NCBI RefSeq assembly: GCF_007923355.1 | Contig: NZ_VOGO01000013.1 | Coordinates: 30,550-94,549 of the forward strand | Source: Falsiphaeobacter marinintestinus | GTDB lineage: Bacteria > Pseudomonadota > Alphaproteobacteria > Rhodobacterales > Rhodobacteraceae | Direction: 5' to 3' | DNA: 64,000 bases | Part shown: positions 17,517 to 26,143 of the stretch, in pieces | How the letters are laid out: every line of letters starts with the position of its first letter | How positions within the stretch are numbered: position 1 is the first letter of the stretch | Made by a program: the position numbers and the translations under genes | Notes under the pieces: model-generated | What the model was told of the DNA's origin: nothing | Seen by the model: only the letters and a program-made list of their open reading frames with translations | The model's database searches: none

Positions 17517-18322
17517 GATGCAGGTTCCAATGTGGGGTGTAGGTTTAAGGATCTGGCCCAACTGGCCTCGATGCTGTCTGGGATTGTGCCACCCCAGTTC
17601 CGGGTGATGTCGCGACTGGCCTGCATCAGGTTTTCCTGGATGCGACGCACCAGATAAGAAGTGCAGCGACTTGCCACGCTTGCCACGGACACGCATCCGG
17701 CCAGGCGGCCCGTCTGGTCGAAAACAGGCGCGGCAAGGCTGTGAACATCTTGCTCAAAACTGCTGTTGGTATGTCCAAAGCCCGTGTCGCCCACGCTTTC
17801 GACGGTACGGGCCAGTTCGTCGACCGTTTTCACGGTGGTCGACGTAAACACCTGCAGTCTGCTTGCTGCAACGTCGATCAGGTCTGGCGGGCCAAAGGCC
17901 AGCGCACAAAGGCCCGAGGCCGTCGCGTGAAGCGGAAACGTCTGAATGTCGATGATGACCCGGGTGCTGTGCATCGACGATTCGCACGAGGCGAGCGCGT
18001 ACAAAGTTGTGCCCGACAATTCCGACACATGCGCCGTTTCACCTGTTTCGATGGCAAGACGTGACAGCGCCGGCATCGCGCTTTCCTTGCGCGGAACTGT
18101 CAACTCGCGGGTCTGGGCCAGTTGCAGAACGGCCGGACCAAGACGATAGCGTTTGGTTTCCGGCGTCTGCTCAACAAACCCGGCCTCTTCAAGCACTTGT
18201 AAATGCCGATAGGTTGTCGCCTTGTCCCGACCCGCGAGCCGACACAGCTCTGACAAGCCGATTTCAGGGCGCTTGGTTGAGAACAGCGATAAAAGCGCAA
18301 GAGTTTTGGCCGCCGAAGACAT
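17513..18322 (-). CDS. IclR-family transcriptional regulator
   Basis: This 269-residue protein has an N-terminal winged HTH (LSELCRLAGRDKATTYRHLQ at about 20-40) and an IclR effector domain with LHATASGLCALAFG and the segment ending in SVASVASR. IclR proteins sense small metabolites. The gene overlaps the aminotransferase start by four bases (ATGA) and lies upstream of it in the same operon. Regulation of the aminotransferase by this protein is inferred from that coupling. Confidence 0.88.
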   Translation of the reverse strand: MSSAAKTLALLSLFSTKRPEIGLSELCRLAGRDKATTYRHLQVLEEAGFVEQTPETKRYRLGPAVLQLAQTRELTVPRKESAMPALSRLAIETGETAHVSELSGTTLYALASCESSMHSTRVIIDIQTFPLHATASGLCALAFGPPDLIDVAASRLQVFTSTTVKTVDELARTVESVGDTGFGHTNSSFEQDVHSLAAPVFDQTGRLAGCVSVASVASRCTSYLVRRIQENLMQASRDITRNWGGTIPDSIEASWARSLNLHPTLEPAS

Positions 18323-18491
18323 AGGTCCACCATCTGAGTTCGGCCAAAGGGTGGCACAGCTTGTTTAACAAGGCAATCGATTTTTGCAAATGATGGTTTG
18401 ATATGCGAACCGGCGCAGAGCAACTAAGATGATACGGTGTGTTCCGCTCAGGCCCCCGGTTTCCGCACGTTTGATTTTGATGGCAACCCCG

Positions 18492-20036
18492 TCAACCGGC
18501 GCCGAAACAGGTCACTGGCCGGGATACATTGTACAATTCAACCTCGCCCAGCGGGCGCAGGCCGGAACAACAGCTTGCAATAGCATCCGACATCACGATC
18601 CGCTGGCCCGCAACCTTCCCGTAGTCCGACAACCGCGCGGCGATATTGGCGGCCTGACCGATCACAGTGAAATCCAGGCGTTCGCGCGATCCGACATTGC
18701 CATAGGTGACGCGCCCGTAATCCAACCCGATGGCGGTATCACATTTGTGCACGGGGTCCTTCGCATTGATCGCATCCAGCTGCGCAAGGATTTCCTTGGC
18801 CGTGTCCAGCGCATGGCTGCTGGCCTTCTGTGCGTCTTCACCTTCCGGAAAGACCGCCAGAACAGCGTCGCCAATGAACTTCAGCACTTCACCGCCATTC
18901 GCGTGAACCACGTCCGACACGGTATCAAAGAACTGGTTCAGCAACGCTATATAGTCCCGCCGGCTGAGCTGTTCTTCCAAAACCGTCGAATTGCGCAGAT
19001 CGCAGAACATGATTGCGGCGTCGATCTCATCCCCGTCACCGCGACGGATCTCACCGCCCAGTACCCGCGCGCCTGTGCGCTTGCCGACATAGGTCTCAAG
19101 CAGGGTCTGTGCGTTCGATCGTTGGGCAAACACCTCGTAAAACCGGCTGATCACGAAAACGCACTCAAACACCGTTCCCAGATCCCCGGTCGAAAACCCG
19201 TCCGGGTGATCGCTGGTCAGGGTCAGCACGTTGGTCCGCCCGTCCGAAAATGGCAAAGGCATCGCCACATAGTCTGTCGCGCCCTGCTGTTTCAGATCTT
19301 CCATGATCGGGAAACTGGCTTCGAAATGCGCCGCGTCCAGCCGCTGACGCACTCCGCCCAACCCGTTCGACACATGCCTGAGAGGGCTGTTGATATAGGA
19401 TTCGTGGTCATGCAGTTCATAGGTCGGCGCATAGGTGGTCAGTTCATCTTCGCCGCGTTTCCAGATGATGTTGCGGGCCACAATCAACGGGTGCAAAGAC
19501 CAGATCAGCACGCTCATCCGCGAAATCGGAATACCGTGTTCGACCAGTTTCTCGCCCAGCGCCCGGGTGAGATCTTCGGACGATGGCAGCGTTGACGCCT
19601 CGCGCATCAGCCAGTCGATCAGCGGGCCGCTAATGCTTGATGGCTTGGCGGCCTGCAGTTCGTTGTCGCCCAGATCGATATGCGTATAGGTATCGGGCAT
19701 GAACGCGGCAAAGCCCTGGACATCGCGGCTTTCGGGCAGGGCGACCTCATAGCTCCAGACGGCATTCTTGATCGCCTGATCGCCGATGTGCAGATCGCGA
19801 TAGCTCGCCGTGCCCTTGAAAGGGCAAAAGGTCTGCAATGCGGAGGGTGCGCTCATATCAACCAAAATGTCTTCGACCGGGACATAGATCGCCGGGTTCA
19901 GCCGGGTTTCATACATCACCTTGGCGCGACTGGAACTGGCCAGTATGACATCCCCGCGAGAGATGGTGACGCGGCCCTGAAGCGGTCGGATTTCGATATC
20001 ATAGGCAGCGACCGGAGGCGAGCTTTGTACGTTCAT
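18492..20036 (-). CDS. DUF427 - class III adenylate/guanylate cyclase fusion
   Basis: This 514-residue protein has an unusual order of domains. Residues about 15-110 match DUF427 (GRVTISRGDVILASSSRAKV, then VDMSAPSALQTFCPFKGTAS and VWSYEVALPE). A middle GAF-like region follows at about 150-310. The C-terminal class III cyclase domain spans about 335-510, with the metal-binding Asp in IMFCDLRNST, the KFIGDAVLAVFP block, and the LDFTVIGQAANIAARL block carrying the adenine-selecting Asp and the Asn/Arg transition-state residues. All catalytic positions are kept, so cAMP synthesis is likely. A paralog at 35788-36936 has the same middle and cyclase parts without DUF427. Confidence 0.85.
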   Translation of the reverse strand: MNVQSSPPVAAYDIEIRPLQGRVTISRGDVILASSSRAKVMYETRLNPAIYVPVEDILVDMSAPSALQTFCPFKGTASYRDLHIGDQAIKNAVWSYEVALPESRDVQGFAAFMPDTYTHIDLGDNELQAAKPSSISGPLIDWLMREASTLPSSEDLTRALGEKLVEHGIPISRMSVLIWSLHPLIVARNIIWKRGEDELTTYAPTYELHDHESYINSPLRHVSNGLGGVRQRLDAAHFEASFPIMEDLKQQGATDYVAMPLPFSDGRTNVLTLTSDHPDGFSTGDLGTVFECVFVISRFYEVFAQRSNAQTLLETYVGKRTGARVLGGEIRRGDGDEIDAAIMFCDLRNSTVLEEQLSRRDYIALLNQFFDTVSDVVHANGGEVLKFIGDAVLAVFPEGEDAQKASSHALDTAKEILAQLDAINAKDPVHKCDTAIGLDYGRVTYGNVGSRERLDFTVIGQAANIAARLSDYGKVAGQRIVMSDAIASCCSGLRPLGEVELYNVSRPVTCFGAG

Positions 20037-20127
20037 GCCGATTGCGTCCTTTGCCTATCATCAAGCTTATTATAATATGGGAACGATGGTTGGGTTTTCA
20101 AAGCCAACCACGAAGGGGTGAAGCTGG

Positions 20128-20457
20128 ATGGTGGGACAAATGCTGCGCGTGTTTCGCTTTATGCTGATGCCAGTGATGATTATTCTGTGCGTGCAAACCG
20201 GACATGCTGAAGGCGAATTTGATTATCGCCGTTCAGATTCGCAGGTTTTGCCGGGGCCGTGGTGTCTTTGCGGACAAGTTTGCTCTCTGACAAAAGAGAA
20301 CGGTATGACCCGCGATGATGTGCGGCGCTTGCGGCAGATGGTGCGCTCTTGTCCACCTGTTCATGACGAATTGATTTATCAGTCTTTTGGAACCTGCGAT
20401 TGTTCTGCGTTCGCCCAGTCACCCGGATCACAGACGCCGCAATATCCGGGGCCCTGA
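20128..20457 (+). CDS. Small Cys-rich exported protein, unknown
   Basis: This 109-residue protein begins with a hydrophobic signal segment (residues about 8-26, ending near TGHAEGEF). The mature chain has six cysteines in the pattern C-x-C-x3-C, then single C, then C-x-C, which suggests two or three disulfides in the periplasm. A GAAGGGGTGAAGC ribosome-like stretch precedes the ATG. I do not recognise the family. It stands alone between the divergent cyclase gene and a 214-base gap before a LysR gene. Confidence 0.55.
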   Translation: MVGQMLRVFRFMLMPVMIILCVQTGHAEGEFDYRRSDSQVLPGPWCLCGQVCSLTKENGMTRDDVRRLRQMVRSCPPVHDELIYQSFGTCDCSAFAQSPGSQTPQYPGP

Positions 20458-20629
20458 TAGAAACTGTCCGACCACCTGGACACCGTCCTTTTCTACTGCA
20501 AGCATAACCGTATCACGATAAATCGCGACCCTGTGCGACAGGGGTTGACCCTTGATCCTGCAAGCTGACGCGACAGCGGGAAATATCTGACCGTTCCTTG
20601 CATGTGGCCTGCCGATTGCCGTGTCACCG

Positions 20630-20668
20630 TTATCAATTGCTGGCTGTCTCTATAACCATTATTGATAA
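20630..20668. promoter_or_regulatory. Inverted repeat upstream of LysR gene, candidate operator
   Basis: TTATCAAT (20630-20637) and ATTGATAA (20661-20668) are perfect 8-base inverted copies with 23 bases between them, ending three bases before the LysR start codon. The layout suits a dimeric regulator repressing its own gene. This is inferred from position only. Confidence 0.45.
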
Positions 20669-20671
20669 CCC

Positions 20672-21550
20672 ATGACCTTTGATCAGATCCGAACGTTTTT
20701 GTGGGTGGCCCGGTTGGGCGGCTTTCGCAAGGCGGCAGAGCGGTTGCATCTTTCGCAACCGGCAGTGTCGACGCGGATCTCAAATCTGGAACAGGAACTG
20801 CGTGTTCCGCTGTTCGAACGCGGCCCCGGTGAACTTGTTCTGACCAAGCATGGCACCCTGTTGCTGTCCTATGCCGAGCAAATGTTGTTTGTCGAAGAAG
20901 AAATCAAACAGCGTGTCGCCAACCCGTCCGAGGCCGAAGGTCTGTTTCGTGTCGGCGCAGCGGAAACCATCGCGCAGGCGTGGTTGCCAGAGTTTCTGAA
21001 GGCGTTTAGCCAACAATATCCGCGGGTGAATGTCGATCTTACGGTCGATATTTCCCTGAACCTGCGCGCGGCCGTTCTTGAGCGTAAGCTGGACCTCGCC
21101 TTTTTGATGGGTCCGGTGTCCGAGTATTCCGTCGAAAACGTCGCCTTGCCGCCGTTCGACCTGCATTGGTATCGCTCGACCGCGAATCCGCAAACCGATT
21201 TAAGCGAAATTCCGATCATCTCATATTCCAGCAAGACCCGCCCTTACCGCGAACTGATGTCCGAACTGTCACGCCGGGTTGGTCCCAAGCTGCGCGTCTA
21301 CGCATCCGCTTCGCTGTCAGCCAGCCTCAAGATGATTGCAGCGGGAATCGCTGTCGGGCCGTACCCGCGCGCTTTGGCCACCGAGTTTCTGGAAGCCGGG
21401 AAAATCGTCGAATTCGATCCGGGGTTTAGACCGCAACCACTGGCGTTTACAGCGTCCTACCTGTCTGAACCTCGCAGCTTTCTTGTTGAAAACAGTGCCG
21501 AAATTGCCCGTGACGTGGCCTTGTTCTGGGATCAGCAACTCCTTACCTGA
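20672..21550 (+). CDS. LysR-family transcriptional regulator (DUF1445/TRAP operon)
   Basis: This 292-residue protein has a LysR HTH at the N-terminus (TFDQIRTFLWVARLGGFRKA, then AERLHLSQPAVSTRISNLE) and an effector domain from about residue 90 with VGAAETIAQAWLPEFL. It lies in the same direction as, and 94 bases before, the DUF1445-TRAP-DUF2848 genes and is the likely local regulator. The ATG at 20672 follows an inverted repeat that may be its operator. Confidence 0.88.
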   Translation: MTFDQIRTFLWVARLGGFRKAAERLHLSQPAVSTRISNLEQELRVPLFERGPGELVLTKHGTLLLSYAEQMLFVEEEIKQRVANPSEAEGLFRVGAAETIAQAWLPEFLKAFSQQYPRVNVDLTVDISLNLRAAVLERKLDLAFLMGPVSEYSVENVALPPFDLHWYRSTANPQTDLSEIPIISYSSKTRPYRELMSELSRRVGPKLRVYASASLSASLKMIAAGIAVGPYPRALATEFLEAGKIVEFDPGFRPQPLAFTASYLSEPRSFLVENSAEIARDVALFWDQQLLT

Positions 21551-21644
21551 ATTCAAAAAATCTATCAGTAATGAAATAAAATGATAATTGGCATGAAAGT
21601 CCGTGCTCGTGTGATGATTTCGGCACGTCACAAGGGCTGCCATC

Positions 21645-22469
21645 ATGACATCTGCACGGGTTTCTCACGCTGACTTGGTATCCGCTTCGGCGGCGGAAGT
21701 GCGGGCGGCGATCCGGACCGGGTCGTATGATGGCCATACAGCTGGGCTGGCCGCCGGAAAGCTGCAATGCAACCTCGCCATCCTGCCCGAGCGGTTTGCG
21801 CTGGATTTCCTGCGCTTTTGCCAACGCAACCCAAAACCATGCCCAATCGTCGGTGTCAGTGATACCGGTGACCCCAGCCTACCAACCTTGGGGCGCGACA
21901 TTGATATCCGTACCGACGTCTCGAAATACCGCGTGTTTCGGAACGGAACGTTCAGCGAGGAAGTCACCGACATCCGTGGCGTCTGGTCTGATGATCTGGT
22001 CACCATCGCCCTTGGATGTTCGTTCACCTTCGAAAACGCCCTTCTGCGCAACGGCATACCGGTCCGGCATATCGAAACCGGTAGGAATGTCCCGATGTTC
22101 CGATCCAACATCGACCTTGTTCCAGCGGGCAAGTTTGGCGGGCAGATGGTCGTGACCATGCGCCCGATCCCCGAACATCAGGTCGCGCAGGCCAAAGACA
22201 TCAGCAGTCGTTTCCCGCAGGCACACGGCGCACCGATCGCGGTCGGCGACCCTACGCAGATCGGCATTGCCGACCTGTCCCGGCCTGATTGGGGCGATGC
22301 AGTCGATATCAAACCCGGCGAAGTGCCTGTCTATTGGGCTTGCGGTGTGACTCCGCAAAACGTGCTTCTGGATGCCGCCCTGCCCATCTGCATCACCCAT
22401 TCCCCCGGTCACATGCTGATCGCCGACGTCGCAGAAGACGCTGAAACACCAATCCTGATAACAAGCTGA
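21645..22469 (+). CDS. Putative hydro-lyase, DUF1445 / D-glutamate cyclase-like
   Basis: This 274-residue protein fits PF07286 (DUF1445). Visible hallmarks are HTAGLAAGKLQCNLAILPE near residue 30, CQRNPKPCPIVGVSDTGDP near 63, LGCSFTFENALL near 124 and the C-terminal CITHSPGHMLIAD block. The mammalian member DGLUCY converts D-glutamate to 5-oxo-D-proline; bacterial members are mostly untested. It is the first gene of an operon with a TRAP transporter and a DUF2848 protein, so it probably acts on the imported compound. A cyclic or hydroxylated amino acid substrate is a reasonable guess only. Confidence 0.8.
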   Translation: MTSARVSHADLVSASAAEVRAAIRTGSYDGHTAGLAAGKLQCNLAILPERFALDFLRFCQRNPKPCPIVGVSDTGDPSLPTLGRDIDIRTDVSKYRVFRNGTFSEEVTDIRGVWSDDLVTIALGCSFTFENALLRNGIPVRHIETGRNVPMFRSNIDLVPAGKFGGQMVVTMRPIPEHQVAQAKDISSRFPQAHGAPIAVGDPTQIGIADLSRPDWGDAVDIKPGEVPVYWACGVTPQNVLLDAALPICITHSPGHMLIADVAEDAETPILITS

Positions 22470-22495
22470 CCCTGTCCAACTAGGAGACCTGAACA

Positions 22496-23527
22496 ATGAA
22501 AAAAATCCTGTCCATTCTCGCCGCAAGCACCGCGCTTGCCACACCTGTCCTTGCTGAAAACCTGTCTGTCGTCGGCAGCTGGTCCAGCCTGCCCTTGCAC
22601 AAACAGTATGAAACACCGTTCTGGAGCACGACATTGCCCGATGCCTCCGGCGGCAACATCACGGTCGAGCTGACAACACACAACCAGATGAGCCTTGGGC
22701 TGGGCGATATTTACCCTCTGCTGGGTCAGGGCGTCTATGACGTCGCCATGACCGTTGCGGATTACGCCGTTGCCGATGCGCCCGAGTTGGAAGGCCTTGA
22801 TGTTCCGCTTCTGGCCCTGACCGCCGACGAAGCTCGCGCAATGGTCGATGCCGCGCGGCCCATGGTGTCCGACATTTACCGTGACCGTTTCAACGCGCAT
22901 GTCTTGGCCATTGCGCCTTACCCACCGCAGGTCGTTTTCTGTAATCATGAGATCGCGGGCCTTGGCGATCTGGAAGGCCTGAAAGTACGCGCCTCGGGTC
23001 GCATGACCGCCAAACTGCTCGAGGCGTTGGGCGCCGAAGGTGTGAACGTGTCATTCTCAGAGGTGCCGGGCGCGTTGCAGAACGGCGTGGTCGATTGTGC
23101 CGTCACCGGTGCTGGTTCGGGTTACAGCGCGGGCTGGTGGGAAGTTTCGACCCATCTGCTGCCGATCCCGCTGGGCGGCTGGGATTCTGTCGTCACCGCG
23201 ATGAACATGGACAAGTGGAACAGCCTGGATGCCGACACGCAGGCCCTGATCACCAGCGAAATTTCGAGTGGCTTTGAAGAGCCCGCCTGGGCCAGCGCGC
23301 AGGACGCTTTAGCCAATGACATCTCGTGTCTGACCGGCAATGGCGATTGCCCATCGGGTGAGTCCCGTTCGATGACACTGGTCGAAGTCAGCCCGGAAGA
23401 TTTCAGTCATGCGCGGGACATTCTCACAAGCAAAGTTCTTCCCGATTGGGCCGAACGCGCTGGAGGAGATTGGGCGACACGCTGGAATGACAGCGTTGGC
23501 CAGGTTGTCGGCGTGACGATCAACTAA
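22496..23527 (+). CDS. dctP: TRAP transporter substrate-binding protein, DctP type (cluster 2)
   Basis: This 343-residue protein has a signal peptide ending near TPVLAENL (residue 20). DctP features include the YPLLGQGVYDVAMTV segment near 75, the LEGLKVRASGRMTAKLLEAL block near 160 with the carboxylate-binding Arg, and ALQNGVVDCAVTGAGS near 190. It has a TAGGAGACC ribosome site. It is only distantly similar to the DctP at 8460-9437, so the two TRAP systems probably import different ligands. It is followed 26 bases later by dctQ. Confidence 0.88.
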   Translation: MKKILSILAASTALATPVLAENLSVVGSWSSLPLHKQYETPFWSTTLPDASGGNITVELTTHNQMSLGLGDIYPLLGQGVYDVAMTVADYAVADAPELEGLDVPLLALTADEARAMVDAARPMVSDIYRDRFNAHVLAIAPYPPQVVFCNHEIAGLGDLEGLKVRASGRMTAKLLEALGAEGVNVSFSEVPGALQNGVVDCAVTGAGSGYSAGWWEVSTHLLPIPLGGWDSVVTAMNMDKWNSLDADTQALITSEISSGFEEPAWASAQDALANDISCLTGNGDCPSGESRSMTLVEVSPEDFSHARDILTSKVLPDWAERAGGDWATRWNDSVGQVVGVTIN

Positions 23528-23553
23528 AGCAAAAATCAGGGGACGTGCCGGGC

Positions 23554-24102
23554 ATGGAACTCAGGATGATACATAACCTGCGGGTGATCAACAAAGGGGT
23601 CGCCCTTGTGGTTGGCTTTGGCTTGTTGGTGTGCGCAGCGTTTGTGCTGACAGATATCATCATGCGCCGGTTCGGCACGTCCCTTGGTGGCACAGAAGAA
23701 ATAGCCGGCTATGCCATGGCGCTGGCGACGTCGTGGGGCATGTCATACACGCTGATTGAACTGGGGCACGTCCGGATCGACCTTTTGCGCAGCCGTGGGG
23801 GCAGCTTTGTCCGGGCCTTGTTCGACGTCTTTTCGATGATCGTGATGTCAGGCGTGGTAGTCACAATCGCCATCAAGGCATGGCCGGTTCTTGAACGATC
23901 CCTCGTCAATGGCTCGCGGGCCAATACGCCGCTGGAAACCCCGCTGGCCTGGGTCCAGTTGCCATGGTTTGCTGGGTGGGTCTGGTTTGCCCTGATGTCG
24001 TCATTGACGACACTCGCCGCGCTCAGTTTGCTCCTGAAACGCCGGCACGCCGAAACCGAAAGCTTTGTCGGTGCGTTTGCCGAACAGGAGACGCTGCAAT
24101 GA
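23554..24102 (+). CDS. dctQ: TRAP transporter small permease, DctQ type (cluster 2)
   Basis: The ATG at 23554 gives 182 residues; a GTG at 23545 and an ATG at 23566 are alternatives, and the TCAGGGGA stretch at 23536-23543 best fits the 23554 start. Four TM segments are visible: about 14-34, 50-70, 88-108 and 135-155. The RRFGTSLGGTEEIAGYAMAL block is typical of DctQ. Its stop overlaps the DctM start (ATGA). Confidence 0.85.
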   Translation: MELRMIHNLRVINKGVALVVGFGLLVCAAFVLTDIIMRRFGTSLGGTEEIAGYAMALATSWGMSYTLIELGHVRIDLLRSRGGSFVRALFDVFSMIVMSGVVVTIAIKAWPVLERSLVNGSRANTPLETPLAWVQLPWFAGWVWFALMSSLTTLAALSLLLKRRHAETESFVGAFAEQETLQ

Positions 24103-25382
24103 TCGGCTATGTCTCGATCGGATTGCTGGCCCTGTTGGCCCTGTCCATTCCCGTTGGCATCGTGCTGTTTCTGTTGGGATTTGGCGTTGATATCTTCTTT
24201 TCCAGCTTCCCGCTGACACGCGGGTTGGGCAACATGGTCTGGTCGTCGTCCAATTCGGCCACTTTGATCGCCATCCCGTTCTTTGTCTTGCTGGGTGAAA
24301 TCCTTGTGCGCAGCGGTGTCGCGACACGCACCTATGCGGCGTTGGATCGTTGGGTGTCGTGGTTGCCCGGCGGTTTGGTCCACGCCAATGTCGCCACGGC
24401 CACGATGTTTTCGGCGACCTCCGGATCTTCGGTAGCCACGGCTGCCACGGTTGCAACCGTTGCCATGCCACAGGCCGAAAAACTGGGCTATGATCCGAAA
24501 CTGTTTTCAGGTGCCATAGCCGCCGGGGGCACGCTGGGCATCATGATCCCGCCGTCGATCAACCTGATCGTTTATGGCTTTCTCACGCAATCTTCGATCC
24601 CGCAATTGTTCCTTGCTGGTCTGATACCGGGCCTGGCACTCGCCATTGCCTTTATGGCCGTCACGGCCATCATCTGCATCATCCGCCCCGATCTGGGTGG
24701 CGTGCGACGTACATTCCCGTTGCCACAGATGCTGCGGGCTTTGATCGATCTGATCCCCATTCTGATCCTGTTCGGCCTGATCGTCGGGTCGATCTATCGC
24801 GGCTGGGCCACACCGACCGAAGCGGCGGCTGTTGGCGTCGCAGGCGCATTTGTTATCGCATTGGCCTTTGGCGGTGTCTCGTGGTCGATGCTCAGCCAAA
24901 GCCTGACTGGCACCGTCAAAATCACCTCGATGATCATGCTGATCGTCATCGGGGCCTCGTTCCTGAACTTCACACTTGCCTCGGCCGGGCTTGGGCGCGA
25001 ACTGACTGCATTCATGACCGGGCTTGGCCTGACCCCGCTCAAAACAATTATGGTGGTTGTGGTCCTTTACATTGTGCTTGGGTTTTTCATCGAAACGCTG
25101 TCGCTGATGGTTGTCACCATTCCGATCATCGTGCCGCTGGTCATCGCGCAGGGGTACGACGTGATCTGGTTCGGCATTCTGATGATCGTGTTGATCGAAA
25201 TGGCCCTGATTACCCCACCGGTCGGCTTGAACCTTTATGTAGTCCAGGGCGCGCGAAAATCCGGCAGCTTAAACGAGGTGATGCTGGGGGCTTTGCCTTA
25301 CTGCCTGACGATGCTGGCAATGGCCTTCCTGCTGATCGCGTTTCCGGGCATCGCTTTGTTCCTGCCAAACGCCTTGCAGTGA
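24099..25382 (+). CDS. dctM: TRAP transporter large permease, DctM type (cluster 2)
   Basis: From the ATG at 24099 (MIGYVSIGLLALLALS) the protein has 427 residues and 11-12 TM segments. The TATMFSATSGSSVATAATVA segment, IMIPPSINLIVYGFLTQSSI and the C-terminal ITPPVGLNLYVVQG are classic DctM blocks. It overlaps dctQ by four bases. A longer reading from 23964 would overlap the dctQ coding sequence and is rejected. Confidence 0.9.
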   Translation: MIGYVSIGLLALLALSIPVGIVLFLLGFGVDIFFSSFPLTRGLGNMVWSSSNSATLIAIPFFVLLGEILVRSGVATRTYAALDRWVSWLPGGLVHANVATATMFSATSGSSVATAATVATVAMPQAEKLGYDPKLFSGAIAAGGTLGIMIPPSINLIVYGFLTQSSIPQLFLAGLIPGLALAIAFMAVTAIICIIRPDLGGVRRTFPLPQMLRALIDLIPILILFGLIVGSIYRGWATPTEAAAVGVAGAFVIALAFGGVSWSMLSQSLTGTVKITSMIMLIVIGASFLNFTLASAGLGRELTAFMTGLGLTPLKTIMVVVVLYIVLGFFIETLSLMVVTIPIIVPLVIAQGYDVIWFGILMIVLIEMALITPPVGLNLYVVQGARKSGSLNEVMLGALPYCLTMLAMAFLLIAFPGIALFLPNALQ

Positions 25383-25455
25383 TAGATCGCTGTCGCCGCC
25401 ACATCATCGCAGGCCAAAGGCCGACTGCGTAAACTTAGACACACAGGAATAACTC

Positions 25456-26109
25456 ATGCAGTTTTTGGTTGGATCAGAACACATCGATTTCGCAATCGAC
25501 CGGCTTGTCGTCGCTGGCTGGACAGGCCGCAACGCAAAAGCCGTGCAGCATCACATTGATGAACTGGCCGCCCTTGGCGTTGCGCCCCCGTCGACCACGC
25601 CCCTGTTCTATCAGGTTTCCAATACCCTGCTGACGCAAGACGCGGCGATTCAGGTGCTTGGCAGCGCCACATCGGGCGAGGCCGAGCCGCTGTTGATTGC
25701 TCAGGACGGCAAACTCTGGCTTGGGTTGGCGTCTGATCACACGGACCGCGATCTTGAAGCGACCTCGGTCGCGGCGTCAAAGCAAGCCTGCTCCAAAGCC
25801 TGCGCATCCACGCTGTGGGATTTTGATTCGGTTCTGGACCACATCGACCAGTTGAAACTGCGGTCCTGGATCCAGGAAGGCGGCGACTGGACGCTGTATC
25901 AGAACGGCAGTCTTGATCAGATCATGCCCCTCGAAGCGCTGTCCAGACATCTTGATGGGATGGGAGTCGCGGCGATGTTGTGCGGCACACTTCCCGCCAT
26001 CGGTGGTGTCCGCGCAGCGAACGATTTCCGGGCCGAACTCAGCGACCCCGTTCTGGAAAGAACACTGACACTGCAGTATCAGACCAATCCCTTGCAGATC
26101 GTCGCCTAA
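25456..26109 (+). CDS. DUF2848 family protein
   Basis: This 217-residue protein shows DUF2848 hallmarks: HIDELAALGVAPPSTTPLFY near residue 35, ATSGEAEPLL near 74, GLASDHTDRDLE near 93, and SKQACSKACASTLWDF near 108. The conserved SDHTDR and SK motifs suggest a metal-dependent enzyme active site resembling fumarylacetoacetate hydrolase-type proteins, but no activity is established to my knowledge. It closes the DUF1445-TRAP operon, 73 bases after dctM, so it is probably the next catabolic step for the same imported compound. Confidence 0.75.
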   Translation: MQFLVGSEHIDFAIDRLVVAGWTGRNAKAVQHHIDELAALGVAPPSTTPLFYQVSNTLLTQDAAIQVLGSATSGEAEPLLIAQDGKLWLGLASDHTDRDLEATSVAASKQACSKACASTLWDFDSVLDHIDQLKLRSWIQEGGDWTLYQNGSLDQIMPLEALSRHLDGMGVAAMLCGTLPAIGGVRAANDFRAELSDPVLERTLTLQYQTNPLQIVA

Positions 26110-26143
26110 GCCCCGCCGACCGTACCCAAGGCAGGTGCGGCAT

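Noticed and set aside
17517..17696. N-terminal extension of the class III aminotransferase to 17696
   Set aside because: It is IclR coding sequence in another frame; the ATG at 17516 overlaps the IclR stop as in coupled genes.
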